In this document: piece after piece, positions 51,136-59,392 of the stretch
Layout: every line of letters starts with the position of its first letter
Numbering within the stretch: position 1 is the first letter of the stretch
Assembly (NCBI GenBank): GCA_964408185.1
Contig: CAYOYK010000010.1
Coordinates: forward strand, 3,974 to 67,973
Direction of reading: 5' to 3'
Length of the DNA: 64,000 bases
DNA from: CAYOYK01 sp964408185
GTDB lineage: Bacteria > Bacillota > Clostridia > Christensenellales > Aristaeellaceae
Program-made: the position numbers and the translations under genes
Notes under the pieces: generated by a model
Seen by the model: the letters and a program-made list of their open reading frames with translations, nothing else
Told to the model about the DNA's origin: nothing
Database searches by the model: none

Positions 51136-52062
51136 TCACTTGCTCTTTTCCTTGGAACGCTTGTCGTTGATAAGCTGCATATGCTCCTGCGTGAGGAGCG
51201 TCACGTTGTTCTGCTTCGCCCATTCCACACAGCCGCGCAGAGCGGTGGGCAGGAAGATGCGCGGCACGTTGAGCAGCTTTTCGCAGGCCTCGTCGGTAAA
51301 CTTGACGGTATCGTCGATGCGGTCGGCCGCGTAGCGCACGGATTCCAAGCTGGACTTGCGCACAGGCAGCAGCTCGGCATGCATGCGGCTGTGGCGGCAG
51401 TACCAGAAGTTTTTGCTGTCGCGGTAGCCGTAATCGACGGGGACGCGCGGGAAATCCCGTCCGCGCACGCCGTTGACGATTGCGCTGCGGTACCGTTCCT
51501 TCATCAGGATCCGGTCGACGCGCAGGATGAAGTGCGCGCCGAATTTGCTGGTGATGCCGTTAAAATCGTGGTAGGGCGGCTCGTAGCCGTCCAGCGTGCC
51601 GGGCCGGTCCGCGTCCGCGTGGTCCAGCGCGCGCATCCACGTGCATTCCAGCACCTGATACGCCTCGCTCACGACGAGCGGACGATCCGTGTCACCATCC
51701 TCCTCGGCGCACAGTCCCTTTTCCAGCGTAAAGCCGCACTTGGGCATCTTGTCCTCCGGCTTGTCGCCGGGCCAGCTCAGCTTGACGCATTCCTGAAAGT
51801 ATTTCTTTTCGTCGGTGATAAAGTTGAGCGCGCACTTGCCGCTTTGCAGGATATGCTGCGCCGTGTTGGAGGAATTGCGGCATTCCAGCAGCATCGCGTA
51901 GTAGTCCTTGCCCGCGATGTAGTACGGCTGCACAAGCGAGTACGGCCCAAGCGATGTGGAGCCGTCCTCGCACAGCGTGCTGACCACTACGGTCGGCATG
52001 GGAAAGAACATGGACGTCTGGTAGAAATTATCCACGATTCGTAGGTTCTCAAAGCTGCTCAT
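51136..52062 (-). CDS. FMN-binding split-barrel (flavin reductase-like) protein
   Basis: 308 residues. The N-terminal 170 resemble the flavin reductase split barrel (FFPMPTVVVSTLCEDGS, SLVQPYYIAGKDYYAMLLEC, GKCALNFITDE). The C-terminal 130 are an unrecognised extension ending in a Lys/Glu-rich tail. ATG 52062 overlaps the tetR stop by 4 bases. It probably binds FMN and supplies electrons or acts on the same substrate as the other operon enzymes. Confidence 0.7.
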   Translation of the reverse strand: MSSFENLRIVDNFYQTSMFFPMPTVVVSTLCEDGSTSLGPYSLVQPYYIAGKDYYAMLLECRNSSNTAQHILQSGKCALNFITDEKKYFQECVKLSWPGDKPEDKMPKCGFTLEKGLCAEEDGDTDRPLVVSEAYQVLECTWMRALDHADADRPGTLDGYEPPYHDFNGITSKFGAHFILRVDRILMKERYRSAIVNGVRGRDFPRVPVDYGYRDSKNFWYCRHSRMHAELLPVRKSSLESVRYAADRIDDTVKFTDEACEKLLNVPRIFLPTALRGCVEWAKQNNVTLLTQEHMQLINDKRSKEKSK

Positions 52063-52610
52063 TCCAATCTCTCCTTAGCGTTATTCATCAGCCGCTCCGC
52101 CATTTTCCGGAGCAGCGTCCCATCCAGATCGGTCTGTACCGCCGATGCGAGGAGCGTCTCCGCCAGCAGCGGCGCAAGCTCCCTCAGCGGCGGATCGGCG
52201 CAGCGCGACGTCAGCGTGGCGATATGCGCCGCAATCTGTCGGCGAAGCTGCGCGTGATGCAGGGCGACTACCCCGCCGGAGCCTCCGGCCTGCGTGTACT
52301 GGTCCCAAACGCCCTCGTACCGGCGAACAAACGCCACGATGAACCGGCGCATCGCGTCCAGCCCGTCCGGCAGGCTTGCCGCCTCCCGCGCGGCGGCCTC
52401 CAGCTGCCCCAGCACGGCGCGCCAGTCCTCCATCATGATCTGCGCGACCAGCTCATCCTTGTTGCGAAAGTAATTGTATACCGTGCCCGTCGCCACGTCG
52501 CATTCCTCCGCCAGCCTGCGCACGGAAAGGGCGGCGTAGCCCTCGGCGGTCAGGATGGCTCTGGCGGCGGCCAAAAACCGCTCCTTCAGGTTGGATAATC
52601 GCTTGGGCAC
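52059..52610 (-). CDS. TetR family transcriptional repressor
   Basis: 183 residues starting at GTG 52610, with GGGAGG 8 bases upstream. The helix-turn-helix LAEECDVATGTVYNYFRNKD is canonical. ATG 52661 is unlikely because it precedes the promoter start region and operator. The perfect palindrome at 52630-52647 over the transcription start suggests autoregulation, and the following four genes share the transcript. Confidence 0.92.
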   Translation of the reverse strand: MPKRLSNLKERFLAAARAILTAEGYAALSVRRLAEECDVATGTVYNYFRNKDELVAQIMMEDWRAVLGQLEAAAREAASLPDGLDAMRRFIVAFVRRYEGVWDQYTQAGGSGGVVALHHAQLRRQIAAHIATLTSRCADPPLRELAPLLAETLLASAVQTDLDGTLLRKMAERLMNNAKERLE

Positions 52611-52629
52611 AGGCAGGGCCTCCCGTTGT

Positions 52630-52677
52630 TTATGAACACGTTCATAATAAGCATACCACAAATCTGCAAATTGTCAA
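52630..52677 (-). promoter_or_regulatory. Promoter with palindromic TetR operator
   Basis: TTGACA (52677-52672), 16-bp spacer, TATGCT (52655-52650). A perfect inverted repeat, TTATGAAC-2-GTTCATAA, at 52630-52647 covers the predicted start site, a normal TetR-family operator position. Confidence 0.85.
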
Positions 52678-52679
52678 TC

Positions 52680-52914
52680 CCGCAGGGATGCAGTTTTCTA
52701 TGCAGGAGGCAGTCCATCTCCGCCGTCGTCGGAGCGCCTTTCCCTCATTCCGAAGCAAAGCGCGGGCATCAGAAAGGCCGCGCTCAGCGCGCGGCCATGG
52801 CCAATAAAAAGCTGCCCGCGCAACGCTTGGCGCAGCCGAAAAGCACCCCGCGCCGCGTTTCGCTTGTTTGTTGTGATGGATGTGTCTGTACTCGCCTTAG
52901 GCCGAGCGAATCCG
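52680..52914. other. Gene-free stretch between tetR promoter and tspO
   Basis: No supported reading frame. A GC hairpin GGCCGCGC/GCGCGGCC-like lies near 52780-52796. Otherwise nothing recognised. Confidence 0.35.
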
Positions 52915-53385
52915 CTAGTTCAGCAATGCGATCATCAGATTGAGATATCCGGCGAATGTGACCCACAGCAAATACGGCGTTTGCAAATACGCGGCCGTCT
53001 TGGATACTTTGCGAAAAACCACCATCATGGCAATGATGGAGCCCCACACCAGCAGCAGCCATCCAAAGGCAAAGCCATAAGCCTTCATATTAAAGAAAAT
53101 GATTGACCAGAAAAAATTGAGGGCCAGCTGAACGGCGTAAACGATATATGCTTTTTGCTTTTGCGGCGCGGGCGCATCCGATCTCCAAACAAGATAGAAC
53201 GATATCCCCATCAGGACAAACAGGATAGACCACACAATCGGAAACGCCATGCCCGGCGGCGACAAAGGCGGCTGCTTCAGCGCGGCAAACGTGCCCATGC
53301 CGTCTTTGGTGATCCACGCGGACAGCCCGCCAACAAGCAAGGGAATCAACAGACTGATCGGCAGCTTTTTCCAATCGATTTTCAC
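52915..53385 (-). CDS. tspO: TspO/MBR family membrane protein
   Basis: 156 residues, five helices. Hallmarks: ITKDGMGTFAALKQPPLSPP, FPIVWSILFVLMGISFYLVW, NFFWSIIFFNMKAYGFAF and the C-terminal LLWVTFAGYLNLMI. TspO proteins bind porphyrins, cholesterol-like or other hydrophobic ligands and act in stress responses. GTG 53385 (GAGGTGG about 6 bases upstream) is preferred over GTG 53394. Stop is TAG. Confidence 0.93.
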   Translation of the reverse strand: MKIDWKKLPISLLIPLLVGGLSAWITKDGMGTFAALKQPPLSPPGMAFPIVWSILFVLMGISFYLVWRSDAPAPQKQKAYIVYAVQLALNFFWSIIFFNMKAYGFAFGWLLLVWGSIIAMMVVFRKVSKTAAYLQTPYLLWVTFAGYLNLMIALLN

Positions 53386-53442
53386 AGTTACCACCTCGGA
53401 GGTATGATACGGGTTTGGTACTGTTTTTATTCATCGTACGGC

Positions 53443-53493
53443 CATACCGGGCGAACGGACATACCGGGCGTATGGGCACACCGGGCGAAGCCG
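53443..53493. repeat. Three tandem 17-bp repeats (CATACCGGGCG core)
   Basis: Units at 53443-53459, 53460-53476 and 53477-53493 share CAYACCGGGCG and differ in the last six bases. They lie upstream of tspO in gene-free sequence. Confidence 0.75.
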
Positions 53494-53613
53494 CGAAACC
53501 CCGCTCGGTTTGCCGTTACGGGGAATGCCGCAGTTTCCTCCGCCGCTTTGCAGCGCGGTCAAAAAGCGCCCTGCCGATGGGCGGGGCGCTGAAAAGCCGC
53601 GCGGGGTCGCGCG

Positions 53614-54300
53614 CTAATTGTCGCAGGCCCGCTGCGCCATATGCGCGACGCGTCTGCCATTTGCCGCGCGAATGAGCAGAGAAATCAGGTACGCTCCGCC
53701 GATGATGGCGATAAACCAGAGCGCCGACGCATAAACCGGCTGGCTGTATACCATCAGGAACGGATAAGGCCCCTGCATGACGCGCAGGATGTTGAGCAGA
53801 ACGGCGATCAGCGCGTAAAGAACGGTTGGAATGAGGGCAAGGAAGGTATCCCGGCGCGTGACGCGGGTTTCTCCGTCGAAAAACAGAAAAGAAATAAACG
53901 CAAGAATCGGGCAAAGGAAGTGATGGTACAGCATGGAGCCTCCAAAAAGCATGACGCTATATCCCCTCAGTCCGGCCCCATCAATCGGCGCAAGCACAAA
54001 AATGACAACAAGGAACGTGACGGCAAGCATACAAACGGACGTATATTTCAGCACCCACACCCACCGCGCCGCGCTTTCTCTTTTTCCGCAAAGGCAGCTA
54101 ATTTGCTGAGCCGCCATCAACCCGCAGGCCAGCAGGGCGATCAGGTTGCTATCCTGCGTGTAAAACTGAAACAGACCCCATCCGTGGTCCGCAATGCTGA
54201 GGAGAAGCCCAACCACCTCAAGCGCAACAATCAGAAGGTTCAAGACCAGACCCACCACCGGGCGACTCGGTTTTTTCATACGCTGCCCCGCTTCTTCCAT
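53614..54300 (-). CDS. Pr6Pr-like (FAR-17a/AIG1-type) six-helix membrane protein
   Basis: 228 residues with six predicted helices, FYTQDSNLIALLACGLMAA near helix 2 and LYHHFLCPILAFISFLFFD near helix 4. The conserved Asp/Asn-Ser-Asn-Leu and paired His residues match the Pr6Pr/FAR-17a-AIG1 family, some of whose eukaryotic members are serine-less lipid hydrolases. Its bacterial function is unknown. AAAGGAC lies 9 bases before ATG 54300; ATG 54279 is an alternative. Confidence 0.7.
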   Translation of the reverse strand: MEEAGQRMKKPSRPVVGLVLNLLIVALEVVGLLLSIADHGWGLFQFYTQDSNLIALLACGLMAAQQISCLCGKRESAARWVWVLKYTSVCMLAVTFLVVIFVLAPIDGAGLRGYSVMLFGGSMLYHHFLCPILAFISFLFFDGETRVTRRDTFLALIPTVLYALIAVLLNILRVMQGPYPFLMVYSQPVYASALWFIAIIGGAYLISLLIRAANGRRVAHMAQRACDN

Positions 54301-54632
54301 CCGCTGTGTCCTTTGTGCGCAAGTTGGCCCTGCCTAGGACGTCGAAACATTTCCACCAAAAGCATCATACCATTCAATCCCCTCTCTGTCCAGCGCTCCG
54401 TCCCCAAAAACCGCCTGAACACGCTCGGAACCCGTTGCAGGACATGCGGAGCTTGTGGCGAAAGAATAACCGACAGCCTTTCGTTGCCCCCGCGCGTCAG
54501 CACAAACCCGGACGGTCGTGCCGTATCGCCCGTTTTGCGGCGGGGCAAACAAGGCTGCGCGGCGCGGCCCGCAAAGCGGCGCTTGCGCGGGAGCCCGGCC
54601 GCGATCGGCCCAATCAAAGAGGGGGAATCAAG
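54301..54632. other. Gene-free divergent region
   Basis: 332 bases between divergent genes. Nothing but GC-rich sequence and an AGAGGGGGA ribosome binding site for TTG 54633 could be supported; no good promoter was seen for the plus-strand gene. Confidence 0.35.
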
Positions 54633-55298
54633 TTGCCCATTAAAAAGCTGTTCCGCTACCTGTTGCCCGTGCTGGCAATCCCTTTCCTCGGCATACTGGA
54701 CAGCCTGTGGATCGCGCGCCTGTCCTATGTAAACGCCATGGCCGTCGCCGCCAGAACGATGGCTTCGGCGTGCTCTACCCTGCTGAGCTGGCCTTTGCAG
54801 ATCTTGGCGATTGCGTGCTTGGCCGTCACCGCCATTTGCGCGGAGAGCGGCAAGGCGCGGCGGGCCAAGGGCTTTCATTTGGGCATGATGCTGGGGTTCG
54901 CGGGGCTTCTCTGTATCACGGTAACCGTCGGCCTTTTTGCGCCGAGATGGGTGGCCGCGCAATTCATCAGCATGCCGGAAATATCGGCCGCGACGGCGGT
55001 TTACCTGCGCGTATTTGCCGCCGCGCTGGGAGCCGTTTCGCTGGTCGGCTTCCTGCTGGGGCAGATCGTTTTCAAGCGCTATTCCATGACGCGCACGCTG
55101 ATCGTCTGCGGCGCGCTGTGGTCGGTCGGCTATGCGCTGGCGTGGCTGCTCACGGGGCTGCCGGGGCTGGGCGTCGCCGCCCTTGCGCTGGCGGACGGCC
55201 TGTTGTTTGCGACGTACCGCGTTCTGCCGTTTGCGTTTGTGCCTTGGCGGCTGTACTATCAGGATTTTTTGCAGCCCGATCTCGGCGCGAGCGTATAA
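54633..55298 (+). CDS. Half-length MATE-like membrane protein
   Basis: 221 residues from TTG 54633 (GAGGGGGA about 6 bases upstream), six helices. LGILDSLWIARLSYVNAMAV and PLQILAIACLAVTAICAE resemble the start of a MATE transporter half (the VDTIFVGRLG region and the polar helix that follows), and LGVAALALADGLLF resembles its sixth helix. Full MATE exporters have 12 helices and about 450 residues. This could be a stand-alone half that dimerises or a truncated gene; the upstream in-frame sequence is not MATE-like. Confidence 0.6.
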   Translation: MPIKKLFRYLLPVLAIPFLGILDSLWIARLSYVNAMAVAARTMASACSTLLSWPLQILAIACLAVTAICAESGKARRAKGFHLGMMLGFAGLLCITVTVGLFAPRWVAAQFISMPEISAATAVYLRVFAAALGAVSLVGFLLGQIVFKRYSMTRTLIVCGALWSVGYALAWLLTGLPGLGVAALALADGLLFATYRVLPFAFVPWRLYYQDFLQPDLGASV

Positions 55299-55320
55299 AG
55301 CGCGCGCGGCAAAAACGCTT

Positions 55321-55356
55321 CAAAAGGGGAGAGCCGAACGGCTCTCCCCCCTTTTG
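55321..55356. terminator. Bidirectional terminator between convergent genes
   Basis: 16-bp stem (55321-55336 with 55339-55356, small bulge) with A-tract and T-tract in its base, serving 54633-55298 (+) and 55368-55784 (-). Confidence 0.9.
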
Positions 55357-55367
55357 AACGCGCACGC

Positions 55368-55784
55368 TTACCCCGGCTCCTTCATCATAAAGCGTTCGCC
55401 ATAGCGCGTAAAGCCCACATGCTCGTAGAAGCCCTGCGCCGTGCTGGTGATCAGCAGCCCGCGCAGGCGGCAAAAGCGCTCGTCGCTCATCACATAGCGC
55501 AGGAACGCCAGCCCGATGCCTTGCCCGCGCAAGCGCTCGTCCAGCACCACGTCGGCCAAGTAGAAGGTCGTGGCCAGATCGGTCATCACCCGGCAGAAAC
55601 CCACGGGCTTGCCGGAGGCGTCCAGCACGCCGAAGCAAAGCGTGTTGCGCATGCTTTTGCGGATGATGTGATCCTTGCGGTTTTTGGCCCAGTAGGTGGT
55701 GCAAAGCAGCGCGCGCACCGCCGGGAAAGCCAGCCTGCGGCGCTTGCAGGTGAACGTGTAGCCCTTGAACGGTTGATCCTTCAT
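55368..55784 (-). CDS. GNAT family N-acetyltransferase
   Basis: 138 residues. LADVVLDERLRGQGIGLAFL is the acetyl-CoA binding loop (RGQGIG) and HVGFTRYGERFMMKEPG the C-terminal end; small stand-alone GNAT. AAGAAGG precedes ATG 55784. Substrate unknown. The 116 bases to the next gene hold nothing recognised. Confidence 0.88.
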   Translation of the reverse strand: MKDQPFKGYTFTCKRRRLAFPAVRALLCTTYWAKNRKDHIIRKSMRNTLCFGVLDASGKPVGFCRVMTDLATTFYLADVVLDERLRGQGIGLAFLRYVMSDERFCRLRGLLITSTAQGFYEHVGFTRYGERFMMKEPG

Positions 55785-55900
55785 GCGTATGCCTTCTTTG
55801 TGCGATGTGTTGTTTGATACGCGGCAGGTTCGGTGGCTCGCGCAGCGGCTCCTCCGGCGGCAGGAATTGATTTCCCCTTTGCGGCATGCGGGCGACGCGC

Positions 55901-56845
55901 TTACTCAATGACAGCGCTCACAACCTCCACCTCGTACCCCCTCCGCGTAAGCAGCGCAGGCACGCTGTACGCCGACGGAACCAGATGCAGCAGCCCCACC
56001 GTGACAAAGTACGCGCGTCCTCCGCCCTCCGTGAGCATGGCCTCCACGCCGTCCGCCATTGTGACATTGCGCTGCAAGATCAGCTTCTCGTTGTATTCCT
56101 CGCACAGCGCCTCGTAGCCGGGCACGAGGTAGCCGCTCAGGTAGCTATCGGCAAAGCGGTCGATGCGCCCGTTGTGCCACCACTCCGGCCAGAAGCGCAT
56201 GTCCGCGTCGGTTCCGGTGAGCGCGGCCGGATCAAGATACGACTCGCAGGTGGAGGCAACCAGATACTCCTGCAATTCCGGGGAAAAGCTCTCCATGGCG
56301 GCGATCTGGCTCTCCACGGTCTCCAGATAGCGCGTCTCGCGGTCGCCGACGCAGCCGCGCACATAGGTCTCCACGCCGTACTGCTGGGCTGCCGCAATAT
56401 CGCTTTCGCCCATGACCTCGGCGGTCAGATAGGTGGAAAAGGTACTCATCACCGCCCACGGGCGGAAGCTGTTCAGGCTGTCCGCGGAAAGTCCCAGCTT
56501 TTCCGCGGACAGCCGCACCAGCGCGTAGGCTTCGGGCGAAATGTGCTCGCTCAGCTTGCTGCCGTCCGAGTAGGTGGTCGCCAGCAGCGTACAGCGGTAC
56601 GCCTCGGCGGACTCCGTATCGCACTCGAAGGCGAACACGTCCGCCGCGTCGATGGCGGCCTGCATGGCATCCGATACCGGGTACATATCCGCCGTGCCGA
56701 TGTGAATAGACCCCAGCAGGTAGACCGTGTTGCCCTGATAGCTCGCGCGATAGAGCACGCCCTCGCTGCCGCCCGTTTCGGCGGCGCCGACGGACGCAAC
56801 CAGCAGAAGCGCGGCGCAGAGAAGAATGGACAGTCGCTTTTTCAT
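55901..56845 (-). CDS. TraB/GumN family secreted protein
   Basis: 314 residues from ATG 56845 (GAAGGAGT upstream; overlaps the helicase stop). Signal peptide to about residue 22, then the TraB/GumN signature VYLLGSIHIGTADMYP with paired His, the acidic AFECDTE segment, and near the C terminus GGRAYFVTVGLLHLVP. The family is related to metal-dependent Tiki-type proteases. Its outer-surface substrate is unknown. Confidence 0.87.
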   Translation of the reverse strand: MKKRLSILLCAALLLVASVGAAETGGSEGVLYRASYQGNTVYLLGSIHIGTADMYPVSDAMQAAIDAADVFAFECDTESAEAYRCTLLATTYSDGSKLSEHISPEAYALVRLSAEKLGLSADSLNSFRPWAVMSTFSTYLTAEVMGESDIAAAQQYGVETYVRGCVGDRETRYLETVESQIAAMESFSPELQEYLVASTCESYLDPAALTGTDADMRFWPEWWHNGRIDRFADSYLSGYLVPGYEALCEEYNEKLILQRNVTMADGVEAMLTEGGGRAYFVTVGLLHLVPSAYSVPALLTRRGYEVEVVSAVIE

Positions 56846-59367
56846 GATTCCAACTCCTTCAAATAGGATAGCGCGGTCGGCAGGTCGTCGTCCCGCGCGA
56901 GCCACTCCGGCGGCAGCAGCCGCTGATAGGCCCAATCGTCGTAGCGCGTGTCTATCAGCAGCACCAGCCCGCGGTCGGTCTCGCTGCGGATCACGCGGCC
57001 GGCCGCTTGCAGCACTTTTTGCATGCCGGGGTAGATGCACGCGTACGCGAAGCCGTCGCCAAACCGCTGCTGATAGAAGCCGCGCAGTGTGTTGAGCCGG
57101 AGCGACGGCGTGGGCAGCCCGACCCCGACGATGAACGCGCCGATCAGCTGGTCGCCGGGCAGATCGACCCCCTCCGAGAACAGCCCGCCCAGCACGCACA
57201 GGCCTAGCACAGGGCCCTCCTCGCTGGTAAAGCCGGCCAAAAAGCGCTCGCGCGCGTCGTCGCTCATGTCGCTCTCCTGCACCAGCAGCGGCGGCGCGGG
57301 CAGATCGCTCAGCGGGGCAAGCACGAGGCTCAGGTAAGCGTAGCTGGGAAAGTACGCGATGTACTTGCCCGGCCTCTCGCTGACCGACCGCGAGATCGCC
57401 TGCGCGACTGCCCCGGCGGTCGCGTCCCGGCTGCGGTAGCGGGTGTCCACGCGCATGCGCGCCACGCGCAGGTTCTCCGGCGGAAACGGCGAAGGCAGCG
57501 CGAAGCACGCGTCGTCGGCCTCGCCGCCCAGCAGGTCGCGCATCGCGTCCAGCGGGGTGAGCGTCGCGCTGAAGCAGACCACGCCGCGCATCCGCCGCGT
57601 GGCAAGCCGAAGCTCCTTGCCCGGCAGCAAGCAGTACAGCGTCAGCGTGCGGGAGCGGCCCCGGCAGCTCAGCAGCACGGCGTACTCGTCGCCCAGCCTG
57701 TCCCACGCGTAGAGCAGGCTGAAGCACCGCCGGAACCATTCCCCGACCTCACGCTGAAACGCCGCGTCCCCGCAGGGATGCCCCAGCACCGCGCCAGCCT
57801 CGTTGCGCAGGGCTTCCAGCGCCGAGCAGAGCGACGGAGGCAGCTCGCGCAAGCGGCCCTCCCGCAGGGGCGCGGCAGTTCGCGGCGGGACTGCGGCGAC
57901 TGTTGGCAGGGATGCGACGGCTCGCAGCGAGGGAGCGGCGGCCGTTGGCGGGGGCATGCTGTCTGGCAGCGAGGGAGCGGTGGCCTCCGTCGGCGGGGGC
58001 ATGCTGTCTGGCAGCAGGGGCGCGCTGTCCTCCTGCGCACGGTTCTCCCGCGCGGGCGGCGGCTCGTCCGGCTCCGGGCCGATCGCCTCTGGCAGATCGA
58101 GCGCCTGCAGCTCCCGAAGCAGCGCGCTCAGCGCCTTGTAATAAGGGTGCGAGCGTCCGCAGGCCTTCCCCGCCGCCGTGCGGTGGCGCGTCAGCTCGCC
58201 CGTGGACGCCTCGCCGGAAAACATCTCCCGCGAGCGCTCCAGCAGATGATGGGCCTCGTCCACCAGCAGCGTGCATTGGCTGCGTCGGCTTACCAGCCGC
58301 CGCACCTGCGCCTGCGGATCAAACACATAGTTATAATCCATCAGCACCACGTCGGCCAGCACCGTCAGCGCCAGCGCAAACTCAAACGGGCAAATGTGAT
58401 GATGGTCGGCGACCCGCCGGATGACCTCGTCCGTCCACAGCTCGTCCATCGAGGTGATCTCCTCGATGGCGTCGCGCTGGCGGATGAAGTGTCCCTTCGC
58501 GCGCGGGCAGGACTCCGGGCTGCATCTCGCGGCTTCGGGGCAGAGCTTCTCCTTGGCGGTCAGCACGCTCACGCGCGCGCGCATGCCCTGCGCACGCATG
58601 CGCTCCAGCGCGTTCAGCGGGCTTTGCCGCGCGGTGGTGCGCGCGGTCAGGTAGAGCAGCTTGCTGGTTTTGCCGCGCGCCAGCGCCTTGAGCGCCGGGT
58701 ACAGCACCGCCGCCGACTTGCCCGTGCCCGTGGGCAGGCTGGCGAACAGCCGCTTGCGCTTGCCGATGGCTGTGTAGACCTGCACCGCCATTTCCCGCTG
58801 GCCGGGGCGGTACTGCGCAAAAGGGAACGGCAGCGCCTCCAGCGACGCGTCGCGCGCCTGCTGATGGGAGGCCTCCCGCCGCGCGACGACCAGATAGGCC
58901 GACAGCATGGCCAGCGCCTCGGAGCGGGCTTGCTCGGCCGTAAGAGACTCCTCGTACCGCGCGCGCGGGACGCCGTCCTCGCTGACATAGCTCACGCAGA
59001 TGCGCGCGCCCGGACGATCCTCCTGCCAGCAGAGCATGGCGGCGTACAGCACCGCCTGCGCCCGATGCTCCGGGTAGGGGGCCGGGGGCGGCTCCGCGCC
59101 GCAGAGCTTGAGCTCGTCGATGTAGGGGACCTCGCCGTCCGTGAACGCGTCCATGCGCCCGTAGATCGTCACGCGGTCGCCATCCGCCTCGACGGTTGCG
59201 GAAATGGGCTTTTCGGTTACGGCTTCGGGCGGGAGGGCCTCCTGACGGCGGATGTGCGCGCGCATGCCCGCAAGCAGCGCCGCCGCATCGCCGCCCGGCG
59301 TGATGTCGGGCTGAAAATAGGTCAGCTCCACCAGCGCCCGTACCGAGACCCGAAACTCCATGCTCAC
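56842..59367 (-). CDS. PD-(D/E)XK nuclease fused to XPD/DinG-like DNA helicase
   Basis: 841 residues from GTG 59367 (GGAGG 7 bases upstream; ATG 59361 possible). Residues 1-150 resemble a RecB/Cas4-type nuclease: GRMDAF, IDELKLCG (ExK) and the QxxxY-like HRAQAVLYAAML. From 185 an SF2 XPD/DinG helicase: SLPTGTGKSAAV, Fe-S Cys in CPEAARCSPESCPRAKG and later CPFEFAL, LLVDEAHHLLER, SATLTPLDAMRD, and the motif VI region QAAGRVIRSETDRG. A Pro/Ala-rich linker near 450-510 comes from 45-bp DNA repeats. A probable repair enzyme acting 5'-3' on single-strand/duplex junctions; lies in an operon with a zinc peptidase upstream and TraB downstream. Confidence 0.87.
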   Translation of the reverse strand: MSMEFRVSVRALVELTYFQPDITPGGDAAALLAGMRAHIRRQEALPPEAVTEKPISATVEADGDRVTIYGRMDAFTDGEVPYIDELKLCGAEPPPAPYPEHRAQAVLYAAMLCWQEDRPGARICVSYVSEDGVPRARYEESLTAEQARSEALAMLSAYLVVARREASHQQARDASLEALPFPFAQYRPGQREMAVQVYTAIGKRKRLFASLPTGTGKSAAVLYPALKALARGKTSKLLYLTARTTARQSPLNALERMRAQGMRARVSVLTAKEKLCPEAARCSPESCPRAKGHFIRQRDAIEEITSMDELWTDEVIRRVADHHHICPFEFALALTVLADVVLMDYNYVFDPQAQVRRLVSRRSQCTLLVDEAHHLLERSREMFSGEASTGELTRHRTAAGKACGRSHPYYKALSALLRELQALDLPEAIGPEPDEPPPARENRAQEDSAPLLPDSMPPPTEATAPSLPDSMPPPTAAAPSLRAVASLPTVAAVPPRTAAPLREGRLRELPPSLCSALEALRNEAGAVLGHPCGDAAFQREVGEWFRRCFSLLYAWDRLGDEYAVLLSCRGRSRTLTLYCLLPGKELRLATRRMRGVVCFSATLTPLDAMRDLLGGEADDACFALPSPFPPENLRVARMRVDTRYRSRDATAGAVAQAISRSVSERPGKYIAYFPSYAYLSLVLAPLSDLPAPPLLVQESDMSDDARERFLAGFTSEEGPVLGLCVLGGLFSEGVDLPGDQLIGAFIVGVGLPTPSLRLNTLRGFYQQRFGDGFAYACIYPGMQKVLQAAGRVIRSETDRGLVLLIDTRYDDWAYQRLLPPEWLARDDDLPTALSYLKELES
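57922..58017. repeat. In-frame 45-bp tandem repeats in the helicase gene
   Basis: A 24-bp core at 57947-57970 recurs exactly at 57992-58015 and is part of a 45-bp (15-codon) unit; a third, degenerate partial copy precedes it. The unit encodes LPDSMPPPT with Ala/Ser spacers. Confidence 0.88.
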
Positions 59368-59392
59368 GGCAGCGCCTCCCGTATCGCCCTCA

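Noticed and set aside
53443..53493. CRISPR array
   Set aside because: Repeats are 17 bp, directly adjacent with no spacers, and no cas genes are present.
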